DNA of 20,142 nt from a virus. The stretch spans positions 1 to 20,142 of IMG/VR virus record IMGVR_UViG_3300044678_002635. One strand, written 5' to 3'. The notes below the pieces were generated by a model. The model was not told the DNA's origin and did not search any database. It saw only the letters and a program-made list of their open reading frames with translations. This document shows, in pieces, positions 12,710 to 18,567 of the stretch (positions within the stretch are counted from its first letter, which is position 1; the number at the start of each line of letters is the position of its first letter). Made by a program: the position numbers and the translations under genes.

Positions 12710-15151
12710 TCAGAGCGGAACATCATCGCCCTCCCAATCGGGCGTGCCGGTCGTCGAACTGGCCTCATTTCTAACGGGAGGCTTGTACCAGAACCGGATC
12801 ATGCCGTTGCGGCGCTCCACTCGCGTGCAACCGAGCTTGCGCAGTGCCTGCCCGATGCGTGTCTGCAGGGCCGGTGTTACTTTTGAGGCGTCGAGTTTGA
12901 GGCAGTCGGCCGTCACGTCGTGCATCGAGAAATCGGAAACACGGGCATACACCCAATCGTGGATCGCATCGAGCAGACTGTCCTGCTGTTCCACCCGCAA
13001 TTGCTCCAGGTCAAACCACTGGCGCTGCTCCTCGGCGATCGGCCAATACCGCTCGCCGGCGTCGATCCGCACCAGCGCCTCGGCAAACAACTGGTCGCGC
13101 ACGCTGCGCAGGCCTTCGGTGTCGATCACCGCAATCAGGCAATCGATTGGCCAGAAACGCCGGCCGCCCGTCGGGTCTTTGTTCCACTCGTGCTCATTGG
13201 TCGAGCCACCGAAAACCACCTGGCGCGGCGCCTTGATCTCGCGCCGGCCATACACAGGCCGATACTCATCCACCTGACGCGACAGGAACGACTTCTGCCG
13301 GCGCTCCTCGGATCGGGCCAGCGCCCCCAGCTCGGGAAACTCCCAGATCATCTTGCCGCGCAAGGCGCTCATCGCATCCTTGCTCTGCAGGTCCAGCTCG
13401 GTGTCGCCATACCACTCGCCACCCAGGATCGAGAACGTCGTGCTCTTGCCCTTGCCTTGCGGCCCCGAGAGCACCAGGCAGTAATCGAACTTCACGCCCG
13501 GCTGCATCACGCGCTTCACCGCGCCCATCAGCCACCAGGCCGCTACGCGCGTCGTGTAAGGCGTCACTGGCGCACCCAGATATTTATTCAGCCAGCCATT
13601 GAGCCGCTTGGTGCCATCCCATTTCAAGCTGCGCAACCATTCGCGCACCGGGTGCCAGGCATTGGCCTTGGCCAGCGTCTCCACCACCTCCAGCACCATC
13701 ACCGAGGCCGGCGTAAAGCCGAAGTTGCGCGACAACCACATCGCCGTGCGCGTATCGTCCTGCGCGTCCCACTCCCCTACCCGGCCTTCGGCATAGGGTG
13801 GCGCTTTGCGCTTGACGGTGCATAGCGCCATTTCATCGAACGCGATCACACCTTTCCACGCCGGATGAAACGCCAGCACCTGGTAGATGTTCGACAAGCA
13901 GCTCTTGATCTCACCATCCTTCCAGATCAAGCCCGGGATGAATGGTCGTTTTTCCCGCTCACCTGCGTCAGCCTCGGAAGGGGTAGAAATGGTTTCGGCA
14001 TGGTCTGCCGGCGGGGCGTCGGCGCTCTCGGGCGGCTGCCAGCGCACCGCCCCGGCGCGCATGTATTCGGTCAAGGTCGCGCCCGTCCAACCCTCTGCGA
14101 TCGCGTCCGCAATGTCCCATCCATCAGGCTTCTCGCCAGGCGCAGGAACATCAATCATCCAGACCATGTAGCCCAGCGCGTGCAAGCGTTCGGCCACGGC
14201 CAGCATCGCCTTGGTGCCCGGCTGTTTCTCCACGGGCAGCAGCGGCTTCGAGGCCGGATCAACGCCCGCCTCTTTCTCCGCCTTCGTCAGCTTCTCGCGC
14301 TTCGCGTCGCAATCGGGCCACAACAGCGCCTTCTTCACCGGCCGGTCGGACAGCGAGATGAAATCCGCCTTGCCCACACCATTGCAGCCGCCCGACCAGG
14401 ACATCACCGCCAACTCGGGCAGCAACTCCTGCGCCGCCTCGCGGCACTTCTCGCCCTCGACAAACAGCAGCGACGCCTCCGGCTTGGCGGCCGCGCCATC
14501 GAGGCCGAACAGCGGCCGGCCCTCCTCCGCAAACGCCATCCAGCGCCACTCGCGCTTGCCTGACTTGGCATGCTGCGCAAACACCAGCGGAATATCGTCC
14601 TTGCCGCCGCCGCTGGTCACAAAGCGGCACACGTAGCCGATAACCCGGCCATCCGCTGCCCGGTAGGTGAATATCCGTGCCGGCATCCCGCGATTCGGAT
14701 TTGCCGTCGGCGGCTCGCCGGCATCCTCCGGCGCCGGCCAGATCGGCTGCCACCAGGTGCGCGGCTCTTTCGGTTTCGGTGGTTCTGCAGGCGCTGCAGG
14801 AGGTGGCGTCGCCGCCTTCGCCTTGCGTTTGCGGCCCTTATCCAGAGGCGGCAAAGCAATGCAAAAGCGCTCGGCCAGCTCCACCGCTGCCTTGCCCTGG
14901 TCGCCATAGTGGAACAGGTATGCATACAGCGACACCAGATCGCGGCCCGCGTCATCGCACGCGAAATCCCCCCATTCACCTGTGACTAGGTTGATTGAGA
15001 ACGAACCGATCTTGCCGTCGGCGCGGGTCGGGTTCAGCGCCTTGTATTCAGGCCCAACCTTCTGGCCGCCGGGCAGCCATTCGGCCACCAGCGACTCAGA
15101 CTGATTGAGGGCTGCCGCCGCGATCGCGGCGAAGGGAAGGTGAGACGTCAT
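12710..15151 (-). CDS. Phage replicative primase-helicase (toprim plus VirE-type ATPase)
   Basis: The 813-residue protein probably primes and unwinds DNA at the phage origin. Its N-terminal region (residues 35-80, with KIGSFSINLVTGEWGDFACD and GRDLVSLYAYLF) is typical of phage primase N-termini lacking a CHC2 zinc finger. A basic Pro/Ala linker (105-130) follows. The toprim part has FVEGEKCREA (catalytic Glu near 232-234), SGGCNGVGKADF, and LLWPDCD with Asp280/Asp282. After another linker, residues 480-700 match the virulence-associated E domain (PF05272): Walker A GPQGKGKST (563-571), Walker B-like MIWEFPEL (601-608), and FGGSTNEHEWNKDPTGGRRF (647-666) with sensor and arginine residues. The iteron array begins ten bases after its stop. 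The ribosome site is weak and the start lies close after the CII-like gene. Confidence 0.9.
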   Translation of the reverse strand: MTSHLPFAAIAAAALNQSESLVAEWLPGGQKVGPEYKALNPTRADGKIGSFSINLVTGEWGDFACDDAGRDLVSLYAYLFHYGDQGKAAVELAERFCIALPPLDKGRKRKAKAATPPPAAPAEPPKPKEPRTWWQPIWPAPEDAGEPPTANPNRGMPARIFTYRAADGRVIGYVCRFVTSGGGKDDIPLVFAQHAKSGKREWRWMAFAEEGRPLFGLDGAAAKPEASLLFVEGEKCREAAQELLPELAVMSWSGGCNGVGKADFISLSDRPVKKALLWPDCDAKREKLTKAEKEAGVDPASKPLLPVEKQPGTKAMLAVAERLHALGYMVWMIDVPAPGEKPDGWDIADAIAEGWTGATLTEYMRAGAVRWQPPESADAPPADHAETISTPSEADAGEREKRPFIPGLIWKDGEIKSCLSNIYQVLAFHPAWKGVIAFDEMALCTVKRKAPPYAEGRVGEWDAQDDTRTAMWLSRNFGFTPASVMVLEVVETLAKANAWHPVREWLRSLKWDGTKRLNGWLNKYLGAPVTPYTTRVAAWWLMGAVKRVMQPGVKFDYCLVLSGPQGKGKSTTFSILGGEWYGDTELDLQSKDAMSALRGKMIWEFPELGALARSEERRQKSFLSRQVDEYRPVYGRREIKAPRQVVFGGSTNEHEWNKDPTGGRRFWPIDCLIAVIDTEGLRSVRDQLFAEALVRIDAGERYWPIAEEQRQWFDLEQLRVEQQDSLLDAIHDWVYARVSDFSMHDVTADCLKLDASKVTPALQTRIGQALRKLGCTRVERRNGMIRFWYKPPVRNEASSTTGTPDWEGDDVPL

Positions 15152-15158
15152 GCCGCGC

Positions 15159-15527
15159 TTACTTCAGACGTTCCAGTGTTGCCAGCGCCGCCGCCAGCGT
15201 CTTTGTGCTCTCCGAAATTACCTCGACCACCCTATCCCGCTGAGCCTCACGATCAACCGGTCGCGACTCATAGCCGCACTCGTGATCGAAGTGGGTCATC
15301 AGCGCATGACAGCCGACCTCGCGGCCACGGCGGGCGACGAAGAGAAGCTGGGACGGCGTCAATCGCTCTCGACGTTCCTGGTTCAAGCAGGCATCGAGCA
15401 GGTTGTGCGCATCACGGGCCGGCTTGTCCGGCCAAAGCTCGCAGGCCACCTTCTTGCGCCCCCCAGCGGCGCGGCAAACCTCGTCAATTGCATCTTCGAT
15501 GCGGTCGTGAAAAAGCGCGTTTTGCAT
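15159..15527 (-). CDS. CII-like phage regulatory protein (CP76 family)
   Basis: The 122-residue protein contains VACELWPDKPARDAHNLLDA, then CLNQERRERLTPSQLLFVAR and EVGCHALMTHFDHECGYESR. These recall the Phage_CP76/CII family (PF06892), regulators that decide lysogeny in P2- and lambda-like phages. The segment LWPDKP...LLDACLN...LTPSQLL fits an HTH-type DNA-binding fold. The ATG at 15527 is preceded by AGAGG at seven bases. An ATG at 15542 has no usable spacing. It stands between a tR1-like terminator and the primase-helicase gene, the position of cII in lambda. Confidence 0.75.
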   Translation of the reverse strand: MQNALFHDRIEDAIDEVCRAAGGRKKVACELWPDKPARDAHNLLDACLNQERRERLTPSQLLFVARRGREVGCHALMTHFDHECGYESRPVDREAQRDRVVEVISESTKTLAAALATLERLK

Positions 15528-15551
15528 GGCGTTACCTCTCATTCCCTAAAT

Positions 15552-15571
15552 TAGGTACAGCTAGGTACAGA
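15552..15571. repeat. Tandem 10-bp direct repeat upstream of the CII-like gene
   Basis: TAGGTACAGC is followed at once by TAGGTACAGA, nine of ten bases identical with a spacing of one helical turn. It lies 25 bases upstream of the CII-like start codon and upstream of the opposite-strand DUF2513 gene. It is a plausible regulator site, because CII-type proteins bind direct repeats. No promoter could be assigned with confidence. Confidence 0.6.
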
Positions 15572-15583
15572 CGACTTCCAGCC

Positions 15584-15623
15584 AAAAAAATAAGCTGTCG
15601 GTGTGGATGTCACACCGACAGCT
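15584..15623 (-). terminator. Strong terminator between Cro-like operon and CII-like gene (tR1-like)
   Basis: AGCTGTCGGTGTG and CACACCGACAGCT form a perfect 13-pair stem with a five-base loop. On the minus strand TATTTTTTT follows, a strong U-tract. On the plus strand there is none, so it acts on leftward transcription. It lies where lambda has tR1, between cro and cII. The perfect dyad could also serve as a protein-binding site. Confidence 0.85.
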
Positions 15624-15725
15624 CGAAGCCCGGCCTTACACCGGGCGGAGGGAGACAAAAGAGAGGCCAGCCCATGACGGATAGAATCGCGGTACCACCC
15701 AACGACACCACCGAAAGGACTGGCC
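15624..15725. other. Leader region of the rightward DUF2513 gene
   Basis: A GCCCGG/CCGGGC stem (15628-15646) and a possible -10 box TAGAAT (15682-15687) are visible, but there is no convincing -35. AAAGGAC precedes the DUF2513 ATG. Nothing coding is seen on either strand. Confidence 0.35.
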
Positions 15726-16100
15726 ATGAAACGAGACATGGATATCATCCGGCGGATCATTCTCGAAACCGCCGAATTGCCATACGGGGAGACACTCGAA
15801 AGCCTAGAAGGCATCGCGGAGGAAGCATTCATCACGCATGTGATCTGGCTACGGGAAGCCGGGCTTATCGAGGCCGATGCGATGGCCGGCAGCGGATCAA
15901 TGGTGAAATACGCCATTGTCTCGAGGCTGACCTGGTCTGGCTGCGAATTCGCGGACGCCATCCAGGACGACACCCTATGGAACAAAGCGAAGGAAGTCGT
16001 GCTCAAGCCCGGCCTCTCATTCACCTTCGACACGCTCAAAGAGTGGCTGAAAGCCGAGATCAAGAATGGCCTGCCGTCCATCCGCAGCCTGTCCGACTAG
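15726..16100 (+). CDS. DUF2513-family protein, transcribed against the early operon
   Basis: The 124-residue product starts MKRDMDIIRRIILETAELPY and contains EAFITHVIWLREAGLIEADA, SRLTWSGCEFADAIQDDTLW and NKAKEVVLKPG. This is the DUF2513 pattern (PF10711): a winged-helix-like fold with a conserved MKRDMDLIR start, a HI.LL.EAGLI helix and an RLTW.GH.F.D.I...W motif. The family is common in prophages and has no established function to my knowledge. An AAAGGA site supports the start. It faces rightward between the CII-like gene and the Cro-like operon, which run leftward, so it may be an independently expressed cargo gene. Its 3' end overlaps the proposed minus-strand ORF at 16017-16256. Confidence 0.85.
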   Translation: MKRDMDIIRRIILETAELPYGETLESLEGIAEEAFITHVIWLREAGLIEADAMAGSGSMVKYAIVSRLTWSGCEFADAIQDDTLWNKAKEVVLKPGLSFTFDTLKEWLKAEIKNGLPSIRSLSD

Positions 16101-16256
16101 CCAATAGACCTCGACAACCGTCGCGAGCACGCCACGCGAAAAGTCTCCACTCTTGGCGTTCGACTCAATATTTATCGGGTGCAAGGTCTGACTGTGGGTC
16201 AGCGATGCGCCATGCCATAAGGCTATGGCCTGCAGATGCTCGAGTAGCTGGCGCAT
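16017..16256 (-). CDS. Uncertain small ORF downstream of the Cro-like gene
   Basis: This 79-residue frame begins MRQLLEHLQAIALWHGASLT and continues with GVLATVVEVYWLVGQAADGR. It is favoured only because its ATG shares a base with the Cro-like stop (TGATG) and it fills an otherwise empty 155-bp gap. Its last 28 codons are antisense to the DUF2513 gene, and no family is recognised. It could be a real coupled gene of the leftward early operon, or chance. Confidence 0.4.
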   Translation of the reverse strand: MRQLLEHLQAIALWHGASLTHSQTLHPINIESNAKSGDFSRGVLATVVEVYWLVGQAADGRQAILDLGFQPLFERVEGE

Positions 16257-16495
16257 CACACCGCCTCCTGATGGGGTTCGGGCGCCGCGTCGGCAGCAAC
16301 CTCTGCCGAGCCACGGACCAATTCGTCACGCAATTGGACCAAGGCAATGAATAGGGAGGCCGAACAATCCTTGCTGATGCCAGTTCGCACCCGCCAAATA
16401 GTCGGCTGCGTGCTTTTGACACGTTCGGCAATGTCCTGGTCGGACAGATTGAACCTGGCCGCCAGTTCGGCGGCGACTTCCTGTGGCGTATTCAT
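16256..16495 (-). CDS. Cro-like helix-turn-helix regulator
   Basis: The 79-residue protein (MNTPQEVAAELAARFNLSDQ) has a clear helix-turn-helix at residues 17-40, LSDQDIAERVKSTQPTIWRV, in which QDIAERV is the positioning helix and TQPTIWRV the recognition helix. Small size, divergent orientation to the CI-like gene and a promoter carrying two operator copies all fit a lytic Cro-type repressor. The only good start is the ATG at 16495, and predicted transcription begins about three bases before it, so its mRNA would be nearly leaderless. Loss of the CI-like protein would switch this gene and the leftward early operon on. Confidence 0.8.
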   Translation of the reverse strand: MNTPQEVAAELAARFNLSDQDIAERVKSTQPTIWRVRTGISKDCSASLFIALVQLRDELVRGSAEVAADAAPEPHQEAV

Positions 16496-16504
16496 AAACC
16501 GCAG

Positions 16505-16532
16505 GATATACGCAAACGAATATCTGTGTCAA
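16505..16532 (-). promoter_or_regulatory. Leftward early promoter (pR-like)
   Basis: TTGACA (16532 down to 16527) and TATATC (16510 down to 16505) are separated by 16 bases on the minus strand. The -10 box overlaps one operator and the -35 box touches another. Predicted start is near 16498, three bases before the Cro-like ATG. Confidence 0.8.
16508..16521 (-). promoter_or_regulatory. Operator copy at the pR-like -10 box
   Basis: ATTCGTTTGCGTAT read on the minus strand is one of five copies of the imperfectly palindromic site ATTC(A/G)TTNNCG(T/C)AT. It lies 24 bases centre to centre from the next copy. Confidence 0.75.
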
Positions 16533-16545
16533 TACGGGAATGAAT
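16532..16545 (-). promoter_or_regulatory. Operator copy upstream of the pR-like -35 box
   Basis: ATTCATTCCCGTAT on the minus strand is identical to the copy at 18185-18198. Confidence 0.8.
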
Positions 16546-16551
16546 GTCGCC

Positions 16552-16580
16552 TTGCCCGCGCCAATTCATTCACGCATAGT
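16552..16580 (+). promoter_or_regulatory. Putative promoter of the CI-like gene (PRM-like), leaderless
   Basis: TTGCCC (16552-16557), 17 bases, then CATAGT (16575-16580) gives a moderate sigma-70 promoter. Counting from the -10 box puts +1 at about 16587, which is the A of the CI-like start codon. An operator copy lies between and over the boxes. No Shine-Dalgarno sequence precedes the ATG, consistent with a leaderless message. Confidence 0.55.
16564..16577 (+). promoter_or_regulatory. Operator copy within the CI-like promoter
   Basis: ATTCATTCACGCAT is a diverged member of the operator set, on the plus strand, lying over the PRM-like spacer and -10 box. It would allow autoregulation of the repressor. 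Confidence 0.6.
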
Positions 16581-16586
16581 TAAACC

Positions 16587-16985
16587 ATGACCATCGCCGA
16601 CGAACTCGACAAAGCCATGCGCGACTTCAGGCCGGGAGGCATTACCCAGCCCGAACTCGCCGAACTTTCTGGGGTGCCGCAGCCCACGATCAGTCGCACC
16701 CTGAAAGGGAAATCGACCCCCGAAACCAAGACGCTCATCAAGCTGGCCAAAACGCTCAAATGCACGCTGGGCGGTTACACCGGGACCGCGGCGGCACACA
16801 AGGCCTATGCCACTACCAACGTCCGGGATCTGAAGACCAAAGAACCTGACGCGCTGCCACCGCAAGTCGCTGAAATTCTCAAGCTGGCAAAAGCAATGAG
16901 CCCAGCGGGTCAATATGTGCTTCTGGGCAACGCTCAGCAAATCGTCAAGGCCTATCCGAAGGCCAAAGCAAACCATTCCAGCTGA
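16587..16985 (+). CDS. CI-like phage repressor (short HTH type)
   Basis: The 132-residue protein has a helix-turn-helix in ITQPELAELSGVPQPTISRT (19-38), followed by a positively charged LKGKSTPETKTLIKLAKTLK. This is an HTH_3/XRE-like domain of the kind found in phage repressors. The C-terminal part (PPQVAEILKLAKAMSPAGQY, then VLLGNAQQIV, 91-120) is helical and may dimerise. There is no S24/LexA-like self-cleavage domain, so RecA-stimulated autocleavage is not expected. It is divergent from the Cro-like gene with three operators between them. The rightward membrane-protein operon begins 79 bases downstream with no clear promoter, so it may be part of the same lysogenic transcript. Confidence 0.82.
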   Translation: MTIADELDKAMRDFRPGGITQPELAELSGVPQPTISRTLKGKSTPETKTLIKLAKTLKCTLGGYTGTAAAHKAYATTNVRDLKTKEPDALPPQVAEILKLAKAMSPAGQYVLLGNAQQIVKAYPKAKANHSS

Positions 16986-17064
16986 TCTTGTTTCCGGAAC
17001 TTGCGTCAGCGGCGAGGCTACACCGCGCTGAAAAATATGACAATTGACCGAAAGGCATAGTTGA

Positions 17065-17256
17065 ATGAGCGCCACCCCGATCAAACACCTGCTCGCGGCA
17101 TCGATTGTCATTGGGCTGATCGGCACGACAACGCCGACCGAGGCCACACCGGGCCGAACCAACGCCAAAGGGTGCCACAACAGCAAGAAGGCCGGCTATC
17201 ATTGCCACGGCACCCCGAAGCCGACCCCGAAAAAAGCCAAGAGCAAGAAAAAATGA
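17065..17256 (+). CDS. Small secreted Cys/His-motif protein in the repressor-linked operon
   Basis: A 63-residue protein. Residues 1-27 (MSATPIKHLLAASIVIGLIG then TTTPTEA) form a likely Sec signal peptide cleaved near TEA|TPG. The mature part carries GRTNAKGCHNSKKAGYHCHG, a compact CH...YHCH motif also seen, as I recall, in small secreted proteins and at the end of some secreted nucleases. It may bind a metal. A Lys/Pro-rich basic tail (PKPTPKKAKSKKK) follows. AAAGG lies about ten bases before the ATG. Its stop overlaps the next start as ATGA. Function unknown. Confidence 0.72.
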   Translation: MSATPIKHLLAASIVIGLIGTTTPTEATPGRTNAKGCHNSKKAGYHCHGTPKPTPKKAKSKKK

Positions 17257-17939
17257 GATTCCAGAAGCGCATCAAGCTACTGCCGGGTATCAGTATCAAC
17301 CTCTCGAAATCCGGCATCAGCACATCGATTGGTCCCCGTGGCGCCAAGGTCACGGTTGGCAACGGAAAACGGCGCGCCACCGTAGGGATACCCGGCACCG
17401 GACTGAGCCACAGCGTCGTTGAATCCACCAGCACCCACGCCTTCAATCACTCAATCGTCGCCACGCTCATCATCGGCGCCCTCCTCGTTCTCGCAACCTT
17501 ACTTTTGGCAGGCTGCGCCACGAGTGTGCAGCGGGCTACACCATCAGAATTAATTGCCGATCCTGGTGCGCGCGAAGAATTCACCACCAAGCTAGACTAT
17601 GACGCGGCTTACCGTACAACGCAGGAGCAGATGAAGTCGTGCTACGAGCGCAAACTGGGACTCTTCGGCACGGCGCAATTAACCGTGATCGCCGACAAGG
17701 GTGTCAAAGATGCCAGAGTCTCGCTGTCAATGAGTTCGATGCTCAACGTTCGCGCACTTTGGAGCATCATGCTGACCCCAACCTCGACAGGAACCAACAT
17801 CACGATCTACGGTGCCAGCGCGCCAGCGACCGCTCAAATGAAAACCAACCTGCAGGGGTGGTTGAACGAAGGCGAGACACGGTGCCCAGGAACTACAACC
17901 CCTGCCGATGCCGATGAAAAGAAGACGAGGCCGTTATGA
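17253..17939 (+). CDS. DUF4236 protein fused to a lipobox/membrane segment and C-terminal domain
   Basis: The 228-residue product starts with a DUF4236 domain (PF14020): MRFQKRIKLLPGISINLSKS, then GISTSIGPRGAKVTVGNGKR and ATVGIPGTGLSHS, to about residue 54. A hydrophobic helix (67-86, SIVATLIIGALLVLATLLLA) ends in LLAGC, a textbook lipobox with Cys88. The remaining 140 residues (ADPGAREEFTTKLDYDAAYR, QEQMKSCYERKLGLFGTAQL) look like a small periplasmic lipoprotein domain. There is no internal start codon before the hydrophobic helix, so the fusion is genuine in this sequence. The ATG at 17253 overlaps the previous stop, and its stop overlaps the next start. I infer a membrane-anchored protein with a cytoplasmic DUF4236 part. 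Confidence 0.8.
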   Translation: MRFQKRIKLLPGISINLSKSGISTSIGPRGAKVTVGNGKRRATVGIPGTGLSHSVVESTSTHAFNHSIVATLIIGALLVLATLLLAGCATSVQRATPSELIADPGAREEFTTKLDYDAAYRTTQEQMKSCYERKLGLFGTAQLTVIADKGVKDARVSLSMSSMLNVRALWSIMLTPTSTGTNITIYGASAPATAQMKTNLQGWLNEGETRCPGTTTPADADEKKTRPL

Positions 17940-18124
17940 TCCCAGCGATCGGACTGATGATTGCCGCATACACCTTCACCCGCATGATCGAGCTGCTCAT
18001 GCGTCCCGATCGCGGGATCATCGTTAAGATTTTCGCCGTCCTGACCCTAATCACGATCGCGCTGGCATCATTCGCCCTGATGGCGAGCTCGATATCCGGT
18101 AGCAGCGGACTCGGAATTAGATAG
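17936..18124 (+). CDS. Small two-helix membrane protein closing the repressor-linked operon
   Basis: A 62-residue protein with two hydrophobic helices: MIPAIGLMIAAYTFTRMIEL (1-20) and IVKIFAVLTLITIALASFAL (29-48). A short basic MRPDRG turn separates them, and a Ser/Gly tail follows. It starts within the stop of the DUF4236 gene (ATGA) and is followed 23 bases later by a strong terminator. Its place and topology recall small exclusion proteins such as RexB in lambda, though there is no visible homology. Confidence 0.7.
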   Translation: MIPAIGLMIAAYTFTRMIELLMRPDRGIIVKIFAVLTLITIALASFALMASSISGSSGLGIR

Positions 18125-18147
18125 CCTCTACCTCTCACCCACGAACC

Positions 18148-18171
18148 AACCCACCCGCGCGGTGGGTTTTT
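18148..18171 (+). terminator. Terminator ending the repressor-linked operon
   Basis: AACCCACC and GGTGGGTT form an eight-pair stem with a five-base loop, followed by TTTTTC on the plus strand. It insulates the lysogenic operon from the OL-like promoter just downstream. Confidence 0.88.
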
Positions 18172-18184
18172 CTTGTGAAAATAT

Positions 18185-18198
18185 ATTCATTCCCGTAT
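18185..18198 (+). promoter_or_regulatory. Operator copy upstream of the pL-like -35 box
   Basis: ATTCATTCCCGTAT, identical to the minus-strand copy at 16532-16545, ends on the first base of the -35 box. Confidence 0.8.
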
Positions 18199-18225
18199 TG
18201 ACACGGATATTCGTTCCCGTATAGA
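18198..18225 (+). promoter_or_regulatory. Rightward early promoter (pL-like)
   Basis: TTGACA (18198-18203), 16 bases, then TATAGA (18220-18225). The whole promoter-operator block is nearly identical to the leftward one at 16505-16545, including the 16-base spacing and 24-base operator distance. Predicted start is near 18232. Confidence 0.82.
18209..18222 (+). promoter_or_regulatory. Operator copy at the pL-like -10 box
   Basis: ATTCGTTCCCGTAT shows the dyad best: half-sites ATTCG and CGTAT flank four bases. It covers the first bases of the -10 box. Confidence 0.8.
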
Positions 18226-18258
18226 GTGCGCTCCATCAACCCACCGATGGAGGCACCC

Positions 18259-18567
18259 ATGAGCATCTGGAATCAAACCTACCGCCACCACGCCATCAAG
18301 GGCCTGCCCGACCTCGCCCTGCTGACGGCCGTCAATGAAGACACCAGCAAGCGCTGGCTGGTCGCGGAACTCAGAATCACACAGCGTGCCGGAGCGATCG
18401 ACCCGATGGCCGCCGCCACGCTCACCCCAGCGCAAATGCGCGAACTCGGCGCCATGCTCATCGCGCAAGCGCGCCGCGTTGAGGACGAGCTGATACCGCT
18501 GCTGCACCCGGAACCGGAACTCATCCCCTTCCATCTCTATCACGAGCCCGAAGAGGTGGCGGCATGA
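18259..18567 (+). CDS. First gene of the rightward early operon, unknown function
   Basis: A 102-residue protein, MSIWNQTYRHHAIKGLPDLA, with TSKRWLVAELRITQRAGAID and a helical LTPAQMRELGAMLIAQARRV. The C-terminus is Glu/Pro/Leu-rich. GGAGG (18249-18253) five bases before the ATG marks this start. An earlier in-frame ATG-less extension to 18226 begins before the predicted transcript start. It occupies the position of N in lambda but is not Arg-rich, so it is not an obvious N-type antiterminator. No family is recognised. Confidence 0.72.
   Translation: MSIWNQTYRHHAIKGLPDLALLTAVNEDTSKRWLVAELRITQRAGAIDPMAAATLTPAQMRELGAMLIAQARRVEDELIPLLHPEPELIPFHLYHEPEEVAA

Noticed and set aside
12430-12768. Minus-strand frame with RYGRYGRYG and PYLPYLPYL repeats, and plus-strand frames across the same DNA
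   Set aside because: The tripeptide repeats are simply the 9-bp iterons read as codons. The region is better explained as a non-coding repeat array.
15551-16081. 176-codon minus-strand frame opposite DUF2513
   Set aside because: Shadow of DUF2513, which has a recognisable family pattern and a ribosome site. This frame also crosses the terminator.
15140-16354. 404-codon plus-strand frame spanning the CII-like gene and DUF2513 region
   Set aside because: Crosses a terminator hairpin and reads DUF2513 in the wrong frame. His/Arg-rich with no motif.
16566-17186. 206-codon minus-strand frame opposite the CI-like gene
   Set aside because: Antisense to the helix-turn-helix repressor, with no ribosome site and no motif.
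17061-17252. N-terminal extension of the DUF4236 protein from an upstream start
   Set aside because: The extension overlaps the signal-peptide protein in another frame and has His/Arg/Asp-rich nonsense composition. The ATG at 17253 starts exactly at the DUF4236 domain and is coupled to the previous stop.
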